Below, piece after piece: positions 10,551 to 22,250 of a stretch of DNA of 64,000 nucleotides. Origin of the DNA: Dipteris shenzhenensis (taxonomy: Eukaryota; Polypodiophyta; Polypodiopsida; Gleicheniales); the NCBI GenBank assembly GCA_047967505.1, contig CM106541.1; one strand, written 5' to 3'. Positions within the stretch are counted from its first letter, which is position 1. The number at the start of each line of letters is the position of its first letter. The notes below the pieces were generated by a model. That model made no database searches and was not told the origin of the DNA. It worked only from the letters and a program-made list of their open reading frames with translations. The translations under genes were made by a program, and so were the position numbers.

Positions 10551-11440
10551 CTATACCTTTTTACCATAGTCTAGTCGAGAGACTTGGCTATCAAAGGTCG
10601 CTTGCAAGGATGTCCAGAGGTTGACTTTAGGGACTACCGCAAGGATAGTGAAGTCGAATATGCCAAGGGCATGTCGTGCACACATGAAGGAAATATTCTT
10701 GGTGACGTACATGATGACGCCCTCATCTATAAACTCTTGCACCACATGTGCTACTATCTGGTGCCTCTCAACCACAAAGGTCAACTGTGTAGGAGACAAA
10801 CATACTTAGCGAGGAATGTGACGTGAGGTTTGCAAGTTGAAAAACATGTACTTGGCAATGCCCATCGTCGCGCGGTCTTCAGGGTTGGGGCCATCGGCTA
10901 TGATGATCTGGTCGGATGGTGGACCATCAAGGTCAACTTTGACAACAATGAACGCGATCGTTTCCACTAATGATATGGATGCCTTGGTGGTCTTGCCTTG
11001 GTTCGTAGCCCATGGTGCATACAATCTTATTGATTTTTTAGCAACAAAAGATATTGCACCATCAAATAGTTCATCCTTGAGAATGGTTGTGGTTGCATCA
11101 ACATGCAATGACACAAAGGAGGTTCCACCCTCACCTACAGTTTTCTTAATGATGGTTGGTCCCTCAACACAGTAGAAAGCATCGACTTGGAAAAAATCCT
11201 TCAGTTGGGGAACGAAAGCATGGGGGACATGAAGCGTGATTGTTTCACAACATTGTGAGTCAGTCAGGTTCACTCACATGAAAGTAATATGTCACGTCCG
11301 TCGCTTTGAATGTGCCGTACTTGGCCAAAACTTTGCCCTCAAACACAAAGCGATAGGGCACGTACTCAACAAAAGCTCCTATGTACAAGATTGGAATATT
11401 ATTCGAGCTAATGAAGCCAAGCTTCATGGAGGGTAACGGT
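10551..11440 (-). pseudogene. Unidentified coding relic (minus strand)
   Basis: The longest open piece (10806-11273) encodes about 155 residues of normal protein composition, including FVPQLKDFFQVDAFYCVEG and a FVSLHVDATTTI segment. A second frame directly upstream (about 11275-11430) encodes FVEYVPYRFVFEGKVLAKYG and joins it through a frameshift. A further 82-residue frame (10551-10799) follows downstream. The alternation of hydrophobic strands with F-x-V-x-x-F-Y recalls an OB-fold single-stranded-DNA-binding protein, but that is a weak impression. No initiator or family is secure. Confidence 0.35.
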
Positions 11441-14300
11441 TGTTGATTTGTTCAGAAGCTTGTTGGATTGACATCATCAAGAACTAATTCTTTCCCTTTG
11501 CTCGAGCCACCCTTGGTTGCCAAGTTTGAGCTAGCTATGGGGTAAAAAAGGAGTCTCGTTAGTGCTACCACATGTTGGCTATGTAGTGACTAGGCTTATT
11601 CTTGTTGTGTTTAAAATGTTAAGACACTTGGGGTGCTTTTAACAATTTCCCAGAAGTGACTTCATGTGCACCTTGAAAGTGTGTGATTGCCAAAGTATGT
11701 GTTTGAAGGGAGGGAGAAAAGAAATTTCAACAATTTTCAGTAAGTGACCTCATGTGCATCTTGAAAGTGTGAGATTTCCAAAGTGGTTGTTTCAAGGGAG
11801 GGAGAAAATGAATTTGGGATTCTGATTTACGTTGGAAGTAGCATTATTAAGAAAGCAAACATATTTGTTCTATGGGCTATGCTTTTGAGACAACTGAAAC
11901 TTACTTGCTAGGTTTATTTATTGAAAGACATGTTAACAAAAAATTTTTGCAAAAAAAAAAACTATGGCAACAGCTGCCTGTTGATATGTTGAGGCATGGG
12001 AAAACTAGCTACAACGAGCCAGCAAAAAAGCAATAGTGTAGCTAATCATTCATGACTTCTGAGTGACTATCGTCTTCTACAAGATGTCCAGTTCTATCTA
12101 GCAATGCATCGTCAAGACACAGCCGTTCTTTCGTATTTCTTTCCGAGCTGCCCAACAACAAAATGCACTTGTAATAAGATTCGTCAAAACATGAGTGCAT
12201 CAAATTGGACGTGCAAAAATCAAGTATTACCTTCTACATAGACTTACTGCGCAGCGACACGAAAAATAGTTTTGAGAGTTTTGGGGGTGCTCTTGTTTAT
12301 CGTTGAGTTTTTGAGAAGCGATGCGTCTTTTGATGCATATTTTGGCGATACCGACACATACCCTTGGCTAGCGAGAGCGCATACGGGTTCCGTAACAATC
12401 ACTGTAGTCATTCGGTATTCATATGAGGAACGAAGGTCTTGCCAAACAAAAAAATCGGACTGCAGATAAAGACGGTAGTGGAAGCAATGGAAGAAAATGA
12501 AGGAGAGGAGCTAAAATGCAGCACGAAACTACATATGGCTATAGCAGTGAAGAGACACGTGCAGCAGTGGAAACGAGGTAAGGTAATGAAGAAAGGAAGG
12601 ACTCAATTGAAGTTGGGAGACCCCTTAGGAAGAATGACCTTGGTTTTTCACATTGTGCGATCCTTCTTTGGTTTCAAGAACCTTGCTTTGGGCTTTCTTT
12701 GCGACGACTGCCTACTTTCGGGAGTTCTGGGGAACATCTACAGTAGCAAGGGGAACATCTGTAGCAGCAATGGGGAGTTGTACAACATAAGCGAGGAACG
12801 GAACAGAAGAAACCATAAATATTATAGAAACTTGAAAATTCACGTACCTCGATAACGCGACGTAACTTCTTGAGCGCACCCTGGTCGTGGCTCAGCCATG
12901 CTCATCATGTCTATGAATGAGCCAAATGAAAGTAGAAGCACACAAAGTGTTCATAGAGAAGTGGAACACTTCCTCTTCAAAGGGTCATTGGGTTTTTTAA
13001 AGGTCTAGAATAATCTATGAGCTCATTGACATGTATTTTTTTCAAGGCTCCTCCTCTGAAAAGTGAGGAACATTTAGCAACAACTCATATATGTTTAGGA
13101 GTAAGTATCATGATGTTTAATACTATTTTCCGTACTCATGCCTAGTATATGGTAGTCTAGCCCATCTTTTGGCGACAACCTGAAAGAATATGGCTTTAAG
13201 ATCCCATTTTAGTCAAGTCTTTGGTGATATTTTTTAATTTTGGAGCCATTTTTTCACCCAAAAATCCTTTGGGCTCATTAATTAGCATTTGAGGTAATGT
13301 GGTTGAGTAGCAATGTCGGTTGTCACCATTTGCATCCTTTATAAATCCTTATTTTTTTGGTCACCACTTAAATATTTGGTCACTACTTGAATAATAAATT
13401 CATCCACCATATATAAAGATTTAATGTGACTAATGCTCTTCTTGTTATCCATAAACTATTAACCATAATTGCAGTATTTAAAAGATGCCATGATCCAAAT
13501 TCAAATGTTGCTTCTAACTTTGTATTGTTTCTCACTGTGAAAAAAAATATTCATCAAAGGAAGCATATGCAATTGTTGAATTGTGTGGAGGAGAAGAGGC
13601 CTAAATCTAGCAAGATTGAGTGCTTAACTCCATTCGGATTGGGTGTTCAACTTCTTTGCTCGAATGGACACAATTGTAGCATATGATCTCTTCAAAAGGT
13701 ATGCAATGTGATATCTTTGACAAAGATATAGCTTGAAGAAGTTGGTATGGGTGCATGCACATTTGGACCCTGTTGTAGTTGTAGCTACAAGATCGGTGGT
13801 GATGATTGATGGAGGGATGGCCAAGTCGAGTTTTTGGTTGAAATTGAAGAGATCTTTGAGCAAGGGAACTATTAGATAATAAAAGGAGTCATTGCAATAG
13901 TGGATATGCAAGTAGAGGACACCATCTAGATAGATCAAGTGTTTGGTCCTTTGTATTAGGGAGTGCTTGTAGTGTAGGCAAACATCTTCATATGTGTTCC
14001 AAGAAGATAGAACAGACAAAGGAAATAGAGGGAATATGAAAACGGAAATGAAAAGTGAATACAGAGGTGAAAAGATGACTACGAAACTGCACCTTTTTCG
14101 AATTGTCCACTCGAAGTGTCCATGGCGTCCGCGGAGAACTGTTACTGCGAATGAGTCGACCCGTGCTTTTTGTCACCTTCGCCTCCCATGATCATGAACA
14201 GATTCAGCAAAGCAACGACGATTGATAGCATATAGCCACACTCCCGCCATGCAACATTGAGCGTCGATTTTATAGAGGAAGGCAGGCATGGGGAATATCA
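11441..14300. other. Intergenic DNA without recognised genes
   Basis: Apart from the 88-bp duplication nothing is identifiable. Frames at 12272-12855 (plus) and 13624-14019 (minus) are open for 60-140 codons but carry no motif. The minus-strand one could be the far end of the relic at 14.3-15.65 kb. Confidence 0.4.
11641..11815. repeat. 88-bp imperfect tandem duplication
   Basis: Two adjacent units (11641-11728 and 11729-about 11815) share AACAATTTYC, AAGTGAC, TCATGTGCA, CTTGAAAGTGTG and AAGGGAGGGAGAAAA. It is not associated with any coding sequence I can see. Confidence 0.75.
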
Positions 14301-15650
14301 CGAGAGGAAGCATTGATGACCCAATTAGTAGTTGCTCTATTCGCCCATACCGCTCCTGTTAAGAGAAAGGAGGGGGGGCGTCGAGCGGATGCAATCCACA
14401 GTTGCCGTCTCTACCCATGCACTTGTTGTCACCAGACTCAGAGATCTTCTCGTACCGACTTTGTCAGTTGTTGCAAGCGCAAAACTAGCGCCGGACCATG
14501 TCATTTGCAAACAAATGCATGGCGTAGTTGTTCGCCGATCAAGAGGGAGACTGCATGGATGTTGGGGTGAGCCTAGCTGTAATGCATATACCCAGCCCAA
14601 CTCACAGCGATTTCAAAACAGACACACCACGATTTACGTCATTACAATACGCATTTGCAAGTCTTGTGTAGCGATCGGTACCTCGGGCATTATAAAACGG
14701 GTTGTGTTGTATGAGGGCTACTACAGGAATGAGAGAGTATGATCGAGAAGGACGTTAATTGCTACAATGAATGAGGGAGGGCGATAGAGTTAGCCATTGG
14801 AGGTATCTGCTCTTGAAATAGGGAGCTAAAAGCTTGGCTGTGAGGTATATGTGCGGTGCGTGATAGTCACCCGTGACTTTGTTGTAGACATGATGCTCGA
14901 GCTGACCATCTACTGCCAACCCATTCAACATTGTGCGATAACAAATCTCATCTCACGCCTTCTCGAGTTCTTCGGAGTACTTACTGTTCAGCTCGATTCC
15001 AAGGCGTATTCTGGCATAACACGAGTACAACTTTCATCGTCGCGCAAAGCGAACTTCGCCAACATCCCATAGAAATTGAGCTTGGCAACACACGTTTGCT
15101 GTACGCTGGATCCTTGCAGCCCGTTGCGTGCTCCACAATGTACTCCCAAAAGGGTCGCGCATCGTCCTCGTATCCACACACGAATCAAACCTGAATCGTC
15201 CTCTCACCTTAGCTGAGAGCAAGACCATGGCTGAGCATAAGCCCAACGCTATCTGTTCGAGATTTCTTTCTCCCAGCCTTGCACCCCATATTTCCTCCCG
15301 ATGTCCTGATACACCTGCAAATGCCACAGGCATGCATGCATGCATTTGTACCCCTCGATCGGGTTTGTTGCAGTGCTTAATCCTCTCCAATCCTCGCTTA
15401 AGCAAGAGGCTCTGTAGAGGCCGTCTTGTGTGGCTGCAAAAGACTCGAGAGCTAGATCTCTCAATCCACCGGTGCAAACAGGCCAACAACCGTTCGCATC
15501 ATCGCTGCGCAATGTAGCAATATGTCTATCTTCTTAGCAATCGATAATTTGAAGTATCTTGTTCGACTTGGAAGCAAAATCTTAGCAATCGGCGACTATA
15601 AGCTGGAGAAGGACGAAGAAAAAATCGGAGAGCAACGAATTGTAACGTTC
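14300..15650 (-). pseudogene. Unidentified degenerate gene (minus strand)
   Basis: A minus-strand relic read from about 15650 down to 14300 through at least four frame changes. Protein-like blocks follow one another without overlap: SIAKKIDILLHCAAMMRTVV (15480-15560), LRDLALESFAATQDGLY (around 15420-15470), HLQVYQDIGRKYGVQGWEKE (15260-15320), LGLCSAMVLLSAKVRGRF (15190-15240), DDARPFWEYIVEHATG (15120-15170), LNFYGMLAKFALRDDES (15030-15080) and GDYHAPHIYLTAKLLAPYF (14825-14880). I do not recognise the family. A host pseudogene, or an integrated copy of a viral structural gene, are both possible. Local GC is higher than in flanking DNA. Confidence 0.5.
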
Positions 15651-15877
15651 AATGCGAGCAAGACGAACAATGAGAAGCGCAGTTGAAGAAGCATGCACGA
15701 AACACGCAATGAGAGATAGCCAACCAATCAAAAACTGAAACGTGTGTTAGTAAAGCGAGGATCTAATCGCTTAGTTGGCACGAAACAATTGGGCAAACTA
15801 AAAAGTGACTAAAATAATTAGGAAATAATTAGTTTTGGCTTCTTTGGGTGAGCCTTCAGTGAGACTACGGCAGGCCA

Positions 15878-15909
15878 ATAATCATAATCATAATCATAAT
15901 CATATTCAT
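15878..15909. repeat. ATAATC microsatellite
   Basis: About five copies of the hexamer ATAATC, the last one degenerate, just upstream of the 237-codon ORF. Confidence 0.9.
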
Positions 15910-15956
15910 AAAGGACAAAAGAAGCTAGTGGATGAAGAGAGAGCATTATCAAGGAC

Positions 15957-16670
15957 ATGAAAACTTGGCAATTTTGCATGCCCAAGAAAATGCTATGTGA
16001 AGGCATGGCTATTTCTCTGCCTTACGTTGCCCAGTCTACCTCTTGGCTACATTCCCCCTGCCCTTCTTCTTCTTCTTCCTCCCCTTCTTCCTTTCCCCCT
16101 TCCCCCCTTCACAGATCCTTCCCCTCCCCCAACGCACAGCCACCCATCTTCAGCTCCCACGCCCACATTCGAGACGTACCGCTGCTCCTCGGAGTATGGC
16201 AAGCCCACGCTATCCCTGCTGAAGAGGTTAACCTTCAAGATGAACCGGAAGAGCAAGGATCGGTTCACGCTTCCGAGAGTAGCCCACCGGAAGATTTGGA
16301 GGTAGCGAAGGAAGCAGTTGGGTTCCACCCAGACACCCCGACTGCTGATATGAACAAAGGAAAAGGTACAGCTCTGTCTAATTCTCTCTTGGTTTTCCGA
16401 CGCCTTCTGGAGCGCCCCCCCGATAGTGGACAATCGATAGCGCAAGCGGGTCGGTTGGTTATACAGAGGGTGGTCTCTGATGCGGAAGCTTTGCGTCGAC
16501 AAGGGGGCGTGAATCAGCAAGCATGTTTCGAACTCTTAAGAGTACTTCGCTTCCTGGAAATGGACCTTCAGCTCGTAAGTGCTGCTCGTAAGCATGAAAC
16601 GCTTGTACATCGGCTTGAGGCTGCTAAAGTACATTGTAAGAACGCTATTGTTATAGCAAATAATCTATAG
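15957..16670 (+). CDS. Hypothetical protein, candidate host gene (or terminal exon)
   Basis: A single open frame of 237 codons ending in TAG. Residues about 30-65 are Ser/Pro-rich and could form an organelle transit sequence. Residues about 140-237 look like a compact, probably helical domain: FRRLLERPPDSGQSIAQAGR, then RVVSDAEALRRQG, then ELLRVLRFLEMDLQLVSA and a basic C-terminus. I do not recognise the family. It has no transposon motif and no frame damage, unlike nearly everything around it. The true start is uncertain: the first 30 codons read like non-coding sequence and an upstream exon is possible. A GTAAGT at 16574-16579 is a potential splice donor inside the frame. Confidence 0.55.
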   Translation: MKTWQFCMPKKMLCEGMAISLPYVAQSTSWLHSPCPSSSSSSPSSFPPSPLHRSFPSPNAQPPIFSSHAHIRDVPLLLGVWQAHAIPAEEVNLQDEPEEQGSVHASESSPPEDLEVAKEAVGFHPDTPTADMNKGKGTALSNSLLVFRRLLERPPDSGQSIAQAGRLVIQRVVSDAEALRRQGGVNQQACFELLRVLRFLEMDLQLVSAARKHETLVHRLEAAKVHCKNAIVIANNL

Positions 16671-16855
16671 ACATGATGTATACTCTGATTGTATGCTACG
16701 TATGCGTACCGGAGCTTCTTATCTATTAAACGACTCAGTCATGCTTGAATGTGCGTGTTTTTCTCCTGCCACTCATTCTTAACATACTTTCAGCATGTAT
16801 ACAGTACCTGGTCCGGGTAAAATCAATCTAATTTCTTTAGAATTCTAGGAACTGT

Positions 16856-16859
<4 letters not shown>

Positions 16860-16893
<34 letters not shown>
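16860..16893. repeat. GA/AG dinucleotide microsatellite
   Basis: An uninterrupted run of about 16 AG repeats about 200 bp downstream of the hypothetical ORF. Confidence 0.97.
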
Positions 16894-16896
<3 letters not shown>

Positions 16897-18444
16897 GCAA
16901 CGAGTGCCATTGATGCAGAATGTACGGCAAGATGAGTGGCGTGTGGTTCATGGAATTATTACTAAAAATATGATACTCGATTGAGGCTTAGACTTCTTAT
17001 CGATGAGGCTTTGTTGCTTTGCCATTTGAGCGATGCGAAGTATCTCTACCTCCTTATACTTTGGGCCCCTCGATGCTAGCTCTATATTACGCAGCTTGGT
17101 GCTTACATATCAATCAAGAAGATTTATGCGAGTCACCTAAGAACTAGTGCTTCCAGCAAGGAGTTGTTTTTGTGCTCTTCTTGATTGCTGGAATAACATG
17201 AAAGGGTAGACAATCCTGGTCTCGTTACAGTTGATGTCTGCATTGTGGAAGGGAAGCTGTTGTTATTTTCAATAGTATCTGGAAATACGTACATCTACTT
17301 GCCTCACATCTCCAATCACAGGTCATTCGCCTTTATCAATGCTATTTCCCCCTGCTTCATTCCATGTTCCTCTAAAAAGGCGGCCAGTTCAGCTCCATGG
17401 CTGCTATTGTTCAGCTCTACGTCTGCTCAGTGCATGACCTGGAGCTATGCCCCACACTTCTAAGGATCAGCATTATGGAGTTGAATAAGCCTGATCCCTG
17501 GAGTTTTGAAGAATTTTATGTCACTCACCATCTGGCACGTCTGGTTTATCTTATTTGGTGCGGTGCATTATCAGCTCGATTGTCTGAGCAATTTCTGGCT
17601 CGTTTGGGAGAGACTAAAATGAAATCATTATAGTCTTCACAAGCAGTTGTAGCTATAATGAAGAGAATGTAAGACTACTTTTTATTCTACCTTCTTCGTC
17701 AGTGCTAGCTATTACCATCAACATAGCATTAAATAACCACTAGTTAATTCTAAAGCATATGGATACTTATACCAATGCTTTGTAATCATTTGTTTTTTTG
17801 GAGATGGGACAATGCTCCAAAATTAGTGGTGACGTGCTTACACTATTTGTATAGTTATGTAGGCCTAGACTTGTAAGGGACTCATTTGGACCCCTAGATC
17901 CCTGAAAACCCCATAAAATTTAAAATTATTACATATATGAAGCATGGATATGCTAGTCCAAAGAGGACTCACGTGACTCATCCTCATCATCATCCTTTTC
18001 TTGCTCTACTTCTTCCTCCTCTTCTTGATCTTCTAAGTTCTTATTGCTCATTTTTATTAAAGACGGCATGGGAGTCGGGACAGAGTTCCCTCTTGAGCCT
18101 CTTTTGCACGTCTCTCAAATCTTCAAGATAAGTTACGACCTAAATCCAAAAACCCAAGTAGAAGGACCATAAAACCTTAACAAATGAGAGAGTGGGGAAC
18201 AAAGAAAAGGGATTGTTGAAAAAGGAGAAAGCAGTGGGATAAATCTCACTAACTCTGTTGAGAGCCTGGATGACAAGAAAGAGGGAGGTCAGAGGATTTA
18301 GTACATGTAGTACAGAATACAGAAAACTTTGAGGAACAACTGTTGGATGTAGACAAAGCTCCCATAGATGAGATTGAAAACCCTTTCATCAACAGGGAGA
18401 TCTAGAAGGGAAATTTGAAGGAACTGAATGGGCAAGATGGTAAG
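16894..18444. other. Intergenic DNA without a recognised gene
   Basis: Frames at 17245-17463 and 17397-17633 (plus) are open but overlap in different frames and show no known motif; the second could be an exon of the neighbouring gene. The rest is AT-rich non-coding sequence. Confidence 0.4.
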
Positions 18445-18757
18445 TGTAACATTCAACGGTAATCTGATTGTGCAATCACAGCAAGACCTTCTTTAAACTT
18501 GTAGCGAGGAATTAGCGTTATGCACCATAGAGAGAGAAAGGAGATGAGGGTAGAGAGAGAATGGAGTCAACAAGCGATTGGGTCCCTATACCCACTCAGG
18601 GGAGAATTTGCTTTATACTTGGAGAACTGAAAGATACAAATAACACTCTTTGAGAGAGCACGGAAACGTGCTTTTGAAGAGTACACTGTGCACACATATT
18701 GCAGACCCAAAGACCTGAGAGGCAACACCCACCAATACTGAGACCTTGATGCTGTCC
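18445..18757 (-). repeat. LTR fragment of family J
   Basis: On the minus strand this segment matches 41215-41542, including the end CGTTGAATGTTACA, the GGTGTTGCCTCTCAGGTCTT block and the CTCTACCCTCATCTCC block. Similarity stops near 18757, so the U3 portion is diverged or replaced. The flank beyond the LTR end (left of 18445) is not a PBS, so this is a 3' LTR, a solo LTR or a truncated copy. Confidence 0.8.
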
Positions 18758-20017
18758 AGACTAACGATGTAGGGCACTTCTGCAAGGCAAGGAAGAGACG
18801 TGTGCTGTCCATCGGGATGCAGGGTTATTGCGTGAGTGAGAGTGAAAGCTAGGAGTAATAGATTCTAAAAGAGAGCTGAGAGATGTCTGAAATATAGAGC
18901 TGAGAAATGAGCTGTGCAAAACTGTAAATAGAACTGTAAAGAGCTGCTGAAAAAGCACCCAAACCTTACTCCGTTTGCTGGTTCGATCAGAGGCCAAACT
19001 CTGGAAGTGTCAAGGCTGCACAGAAGGGGCTGGAGGGGAGCTGTTGGAAGTGCTGAAGGCTGGGAGGCTGAGTGAAACCGGCCTTCAGAACCCCAAAGGG
19101 TGGTAAACCACAACTATCTCTGATCACGCCTTCAATTACAGCCACTTAGCACCCAATTAAACACGCCACGTCAAATACATAAAAGAAAATACAGGTGAGG
19201 CTAGAATGCCCCTGCTCAATGATCACACAGCGACACCGATTGGCCCCAAACACTTGGCACCCCTTGCGGTATTTCTTTATTCTTCTTTAGTGAAAAGTCA
19301 TAGCAAAATTCCAACCAGGGCACACCCTGAACTGATCCCACTGGCTATCACTGTTCACTGGCCCACACTAGGCACACACTACATCAAACTAGCAAACTGT
19401 GCATCCCAACTGCTAGAGCAAGGCATAGGCATCCTCTGACCTCAACAACCTGGGTTCACCCTCTGTAATTGGATGATTGCAACAAACCTGGGGAATCCCA
19501 TAGACAACCGCGAATAGAAAAACTAGAGACAAATCCCACAGTGAAAAGAAAGAGAAATTGGGATGGAATTCCGAGATTGCATGCCCACAGCATGGGCTGC
19601 AGCCAAAAACACCTGCTCCACACTAGATCAGGTTCCCGTGGTATCCAGAACCCCGCCAAAGATCTCAAAACAGATATTCACAGCAAGAAACCCTAATTTG
19701 CAGCAACAAAAGTCTGCCTTGGGCTGCGTGCAAGTGCAAAATGCATGCAACAAGGTCGTTACAGGCTGTACGGCCTGTCTGTACAGTCCGTACACAGTTC
19801 CTGCAGCTTGGGGAGATTCCATACAATCTGTACGAACTGCCTGTCAGTCCATACACCTGAAAATTCTGCCGTACAGCAGCAGGTTAGTGCCAGGAAGGGC
19901 TCCAGCGATTCGTAGATGGTGCTCCTTGGCTTGGACTACGTGCACAGGACTGGAAAGCAAGGAAACAATGAAAAAACAGCGACCAGATAGCAATCAGCAG
20001 CCTTGAGAAGGTCTGGC
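18758..20017. other. Non-coding, LTR-like sequence
   Basis: No gene is seen. The right part (about 19400-20017) probably continues the 3' LTR of element G, since it adjoins the homologous segment and holds a cluster of GTAC-centred repeats, but no second copy exists in the window to prove it. The left part may be diverged U3 of the J-family LTR. Confidence 0.35.
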
Positions 20018-20516
20018 GCAGCAAACAAGAGAAGAAGAAGAGGGTGAATTCTCGAACAGGCTCCAAATTGGACGCCAACTGCCCTAATAGGAGGGAGATG
20101 CTAAAATTGGAGCTGATGGGCAGCATGCCTGACACATGGCACATTAATGCCCCTAACCCCCTATACCAAGGAAATTTTCCTAGGGGCAACTTGTAAAGGC
20201 TCTAATCCCACTAACCAATAACAAACATTGGTACTGTCTAGGGGCAACCTTTTTAATCCTTTTTAACCCCTCTTCCCATGTGAATCTTGGGAATCTATTT
20301 GGGGGCAAACTTCCTAGCTCCGTCACACCTCTCCGCGAGGTCAAAGTGATGCCATGCCTTGATTCTAACAGTTAGGTCTAGCCAGTGTGTCGAGTTAGAT
20401 GTTAACACTAGGGGCTTTCAGGAACTCACCGATCCTCTAAGTCAGTCCCCCATGGCCAAACTGGTTACAAACTTAGTCATAGCTTATTTGCTTACAAAAT
20501 TCACGTCCCCATGACA
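20018..20516 (-). repeat. 3' LTR of element G (supported part)
   Basis: The right end reads TGTCATGGGGACGTG on the minus strand and follows a polypurine tract. The segment 20018-20255 matches 37087-37317 (shared CAGCAAACAA, GCCCTAATAGGAGGGAGATG, CTGACACATGGCACATTAAT). The outer left end is not determined; the LTR probably extends well left of 20018. Confidence 0.72.
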
Positions 20517-20517
20517 T

Positions 20518-20529
20518 ACCCCCCTCTTG
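20518..20529 (-). promoter_or_regulatory. Polypurine tract of element G
   Basis: On the minus strand CAAGAGGGGGG(T) lies directly before the LTR start TGTCATGGGG. It is the expected plus-strand primer and fixes the inner boundary of the 3' LTR. Confidence 0.75.
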
Positions 20530-20713
20530 AAACAGCAAACATAATGGTTTGCTGCTCCAAATTATAGCAAATAACAATGAAAGAGATAGGGCATGAATAA
20601 CCCATCCAATGATATACAATGATATACAACTGGCCATGAACAAATGGTCTAGGAGAGCACATGAATCCATCCATAAGTCCAAGCATAACAAACTGGAGTG
20701 ACTAGTACACTCA

Positions 20714-21144
20714 TCATAAGGGTCTCATGGCAGAAACACTCTCAGCTGACAGCACCTCGGGTGAACATGAAGTATCACCAAGCGACCCTATGCTACTCTG
20801 TGAGCTGTCCGTCCTGAGGTGGAGGCATGGCCCCCACGTGAGCACCAGGTACTGCTCCAGACTGATGCTCAGCTGAACCTGTATGTCCCTCGACCGCAGT
20901 CGGTATAAGCTGAAATGCATCCAAATAGGTGAATCTACTAGTTGACCTTCCTCCAACCACTTCGCATCCAGCGCTGAATAATTCTTAAACTTTACTTTCC
21001 TGTCAAAGTGTGCCAAAATCTGCTCAGGAATAAGTACCTCATCAAGCTCTACAACCTCGGGCTGATCCTTATGGAGCATATCATCTGGCACTTCAGCCTG
21101 TAAGCTACATCATTTATCGGTGCCAAAACTTGGAAAGGACCATA
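20714..21144 (-). pseudogene. pol: Element G integrase C-terminus with chromodomain-like region
   Basis: Continues the integrase frame from the other side of element I. Minus-strand frames give YGPFQVLAPINDVAYRL, then after a frame change a stretch to about 20714 with PEQILAHFDRKVKFKNY and AKWLEEG. The order hydrophobic-x-P-E-Q-I-L, then a W about 25 residues on, resembles a diverged chromodomain, which in chromoviruses guides integration to chromatin. A long tail after the domain has no recognised role. Confidence 0.65.
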
Positions 21145-22237
21145 TGTTAGAAATGACCCAACAGAGGGTACATGCAGCGGAAGACTTATAGTAATGCCCA
21201 GGAGCTCACACAGTGTGGAAGACTTATAGTAATGCCCAGGAGCTCACACAGTGTGGTGTGGGTGTGGAATCACAAATTTCTTTACTTATGTGCATACAAT
21301 AGGTGTGCAGACTCATCAATAGACAATGAACCAACCAGATAGAGAAACCACCAAAATATATATATTTCCGTCCAAAACTATGGACACAATACAAAAGAGA
21401 CAGATCCAGAGTCCCACCAATGATGTGGTCCTCTGATCTTACCACAAGGTCCTTCTCCTATCTGCTGGCTATCTCTAGACTCGAGTCCGCGTGCTCCACC
21501 TCGAGCTTCTGTAGACTTTCCGTCCAGATCCCTTCCACCTTGCTGTCTTTGCACCAGCCTAGGTGGGCAGCTCTTCCAGCTCTCAGTCTGCAGCTCGTTG
21601 TCACCTTCTTCACCTCCTGATATATAGGCCCAAGAGAGGGTTCCTTGGCTGCTCCAATCTGCTGGTTCCTGCTGCTGCAAGTGATGATAAGTGAGGCCTC
21701 AAGGACCTCCTTTTATAGGCCCCAAGGGCTGGTAAAAATACCGACCAGCCTGCAGCAGACTGGCCGACCAGACTGGCCGACCAGTCTGTGGCTGGTCCAG
21801 CCCTATAAGGGCTCACAACCCGGGGCTTTTATGGCCCAAACTTCCAGGGCCTTTGGCCCTCCAATCAAGGCAGGGGTCCAGCCTATATAAGGCATGCCTT
21901 CTGCCCACAGACAGTCACATTTGCTGCTCCACATCTGCGCCTGCACATCCTGCGCCTCTGCCAGGCCCTTCCCAGCCATGTGTCCTGCACCGTACTGTCC
22001 CATACATCCTGCTGTCCTGACCCGCCTGTACCGTGCCATCATCAGGGTCTGTTGCAGGCCCTTCACCTGCCCACTACCCTCGCCATGCTGACGCCATCTG
22101 CAGGTCGCAATCTTGTGAGGTGCTGCCCATGTGGCAGCCCCCTCTCTTTCTTCTCTCTTGGGCACATCCTGCCCTAGGTCTCCCTCGCCCACGCACTCAT
22201 TTGGGGGCTTACAGATGGGGAGGTGACCTTTCCAACA
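21145..22237 (-). repeat. 3' LTR of element I
   Basis: 1093 bp, TGTTGGAAAGG...TTTCTAACA on the minus strand, nearly identical to 24330-25374. It has an extra 38-bp tandem duplication (21181-21218 and 21219-21256) and an extra copy of a 15-bp GACTGGCCGACCA-type unit near 21764-21785, which explain most of its greater length. ORFs in it on both strands recur in the other LTR and are not genes. Confidence 0.92.
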
Positions 22238-22250
22238 CCCCCTCTCACCG
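22238..22250 (-). promoter_or_regulatory. Polypurine tract of element I
   Basis: Minus strand reads GGTGAGAGGGGG directly before the 3' LTR start TGTTGG. Confidence 0.7.

Noticed and set aside
15034-15489. Intact 151-codon minus-strand gene
   Set aside because: Other frames in the same interval give equally protein-like collinear blocks, so the frame is a patchwork of a frameshifted relic and not an intact gene.
16047-16520. 157-codon minus-strand ORF opposite the hypothetical gene
   Set aside because: Arg/Gly-rich low-complexity content is the complement of the Ser/Pro-rich coding strand; it looks like a shadow of the plus-strand frame.
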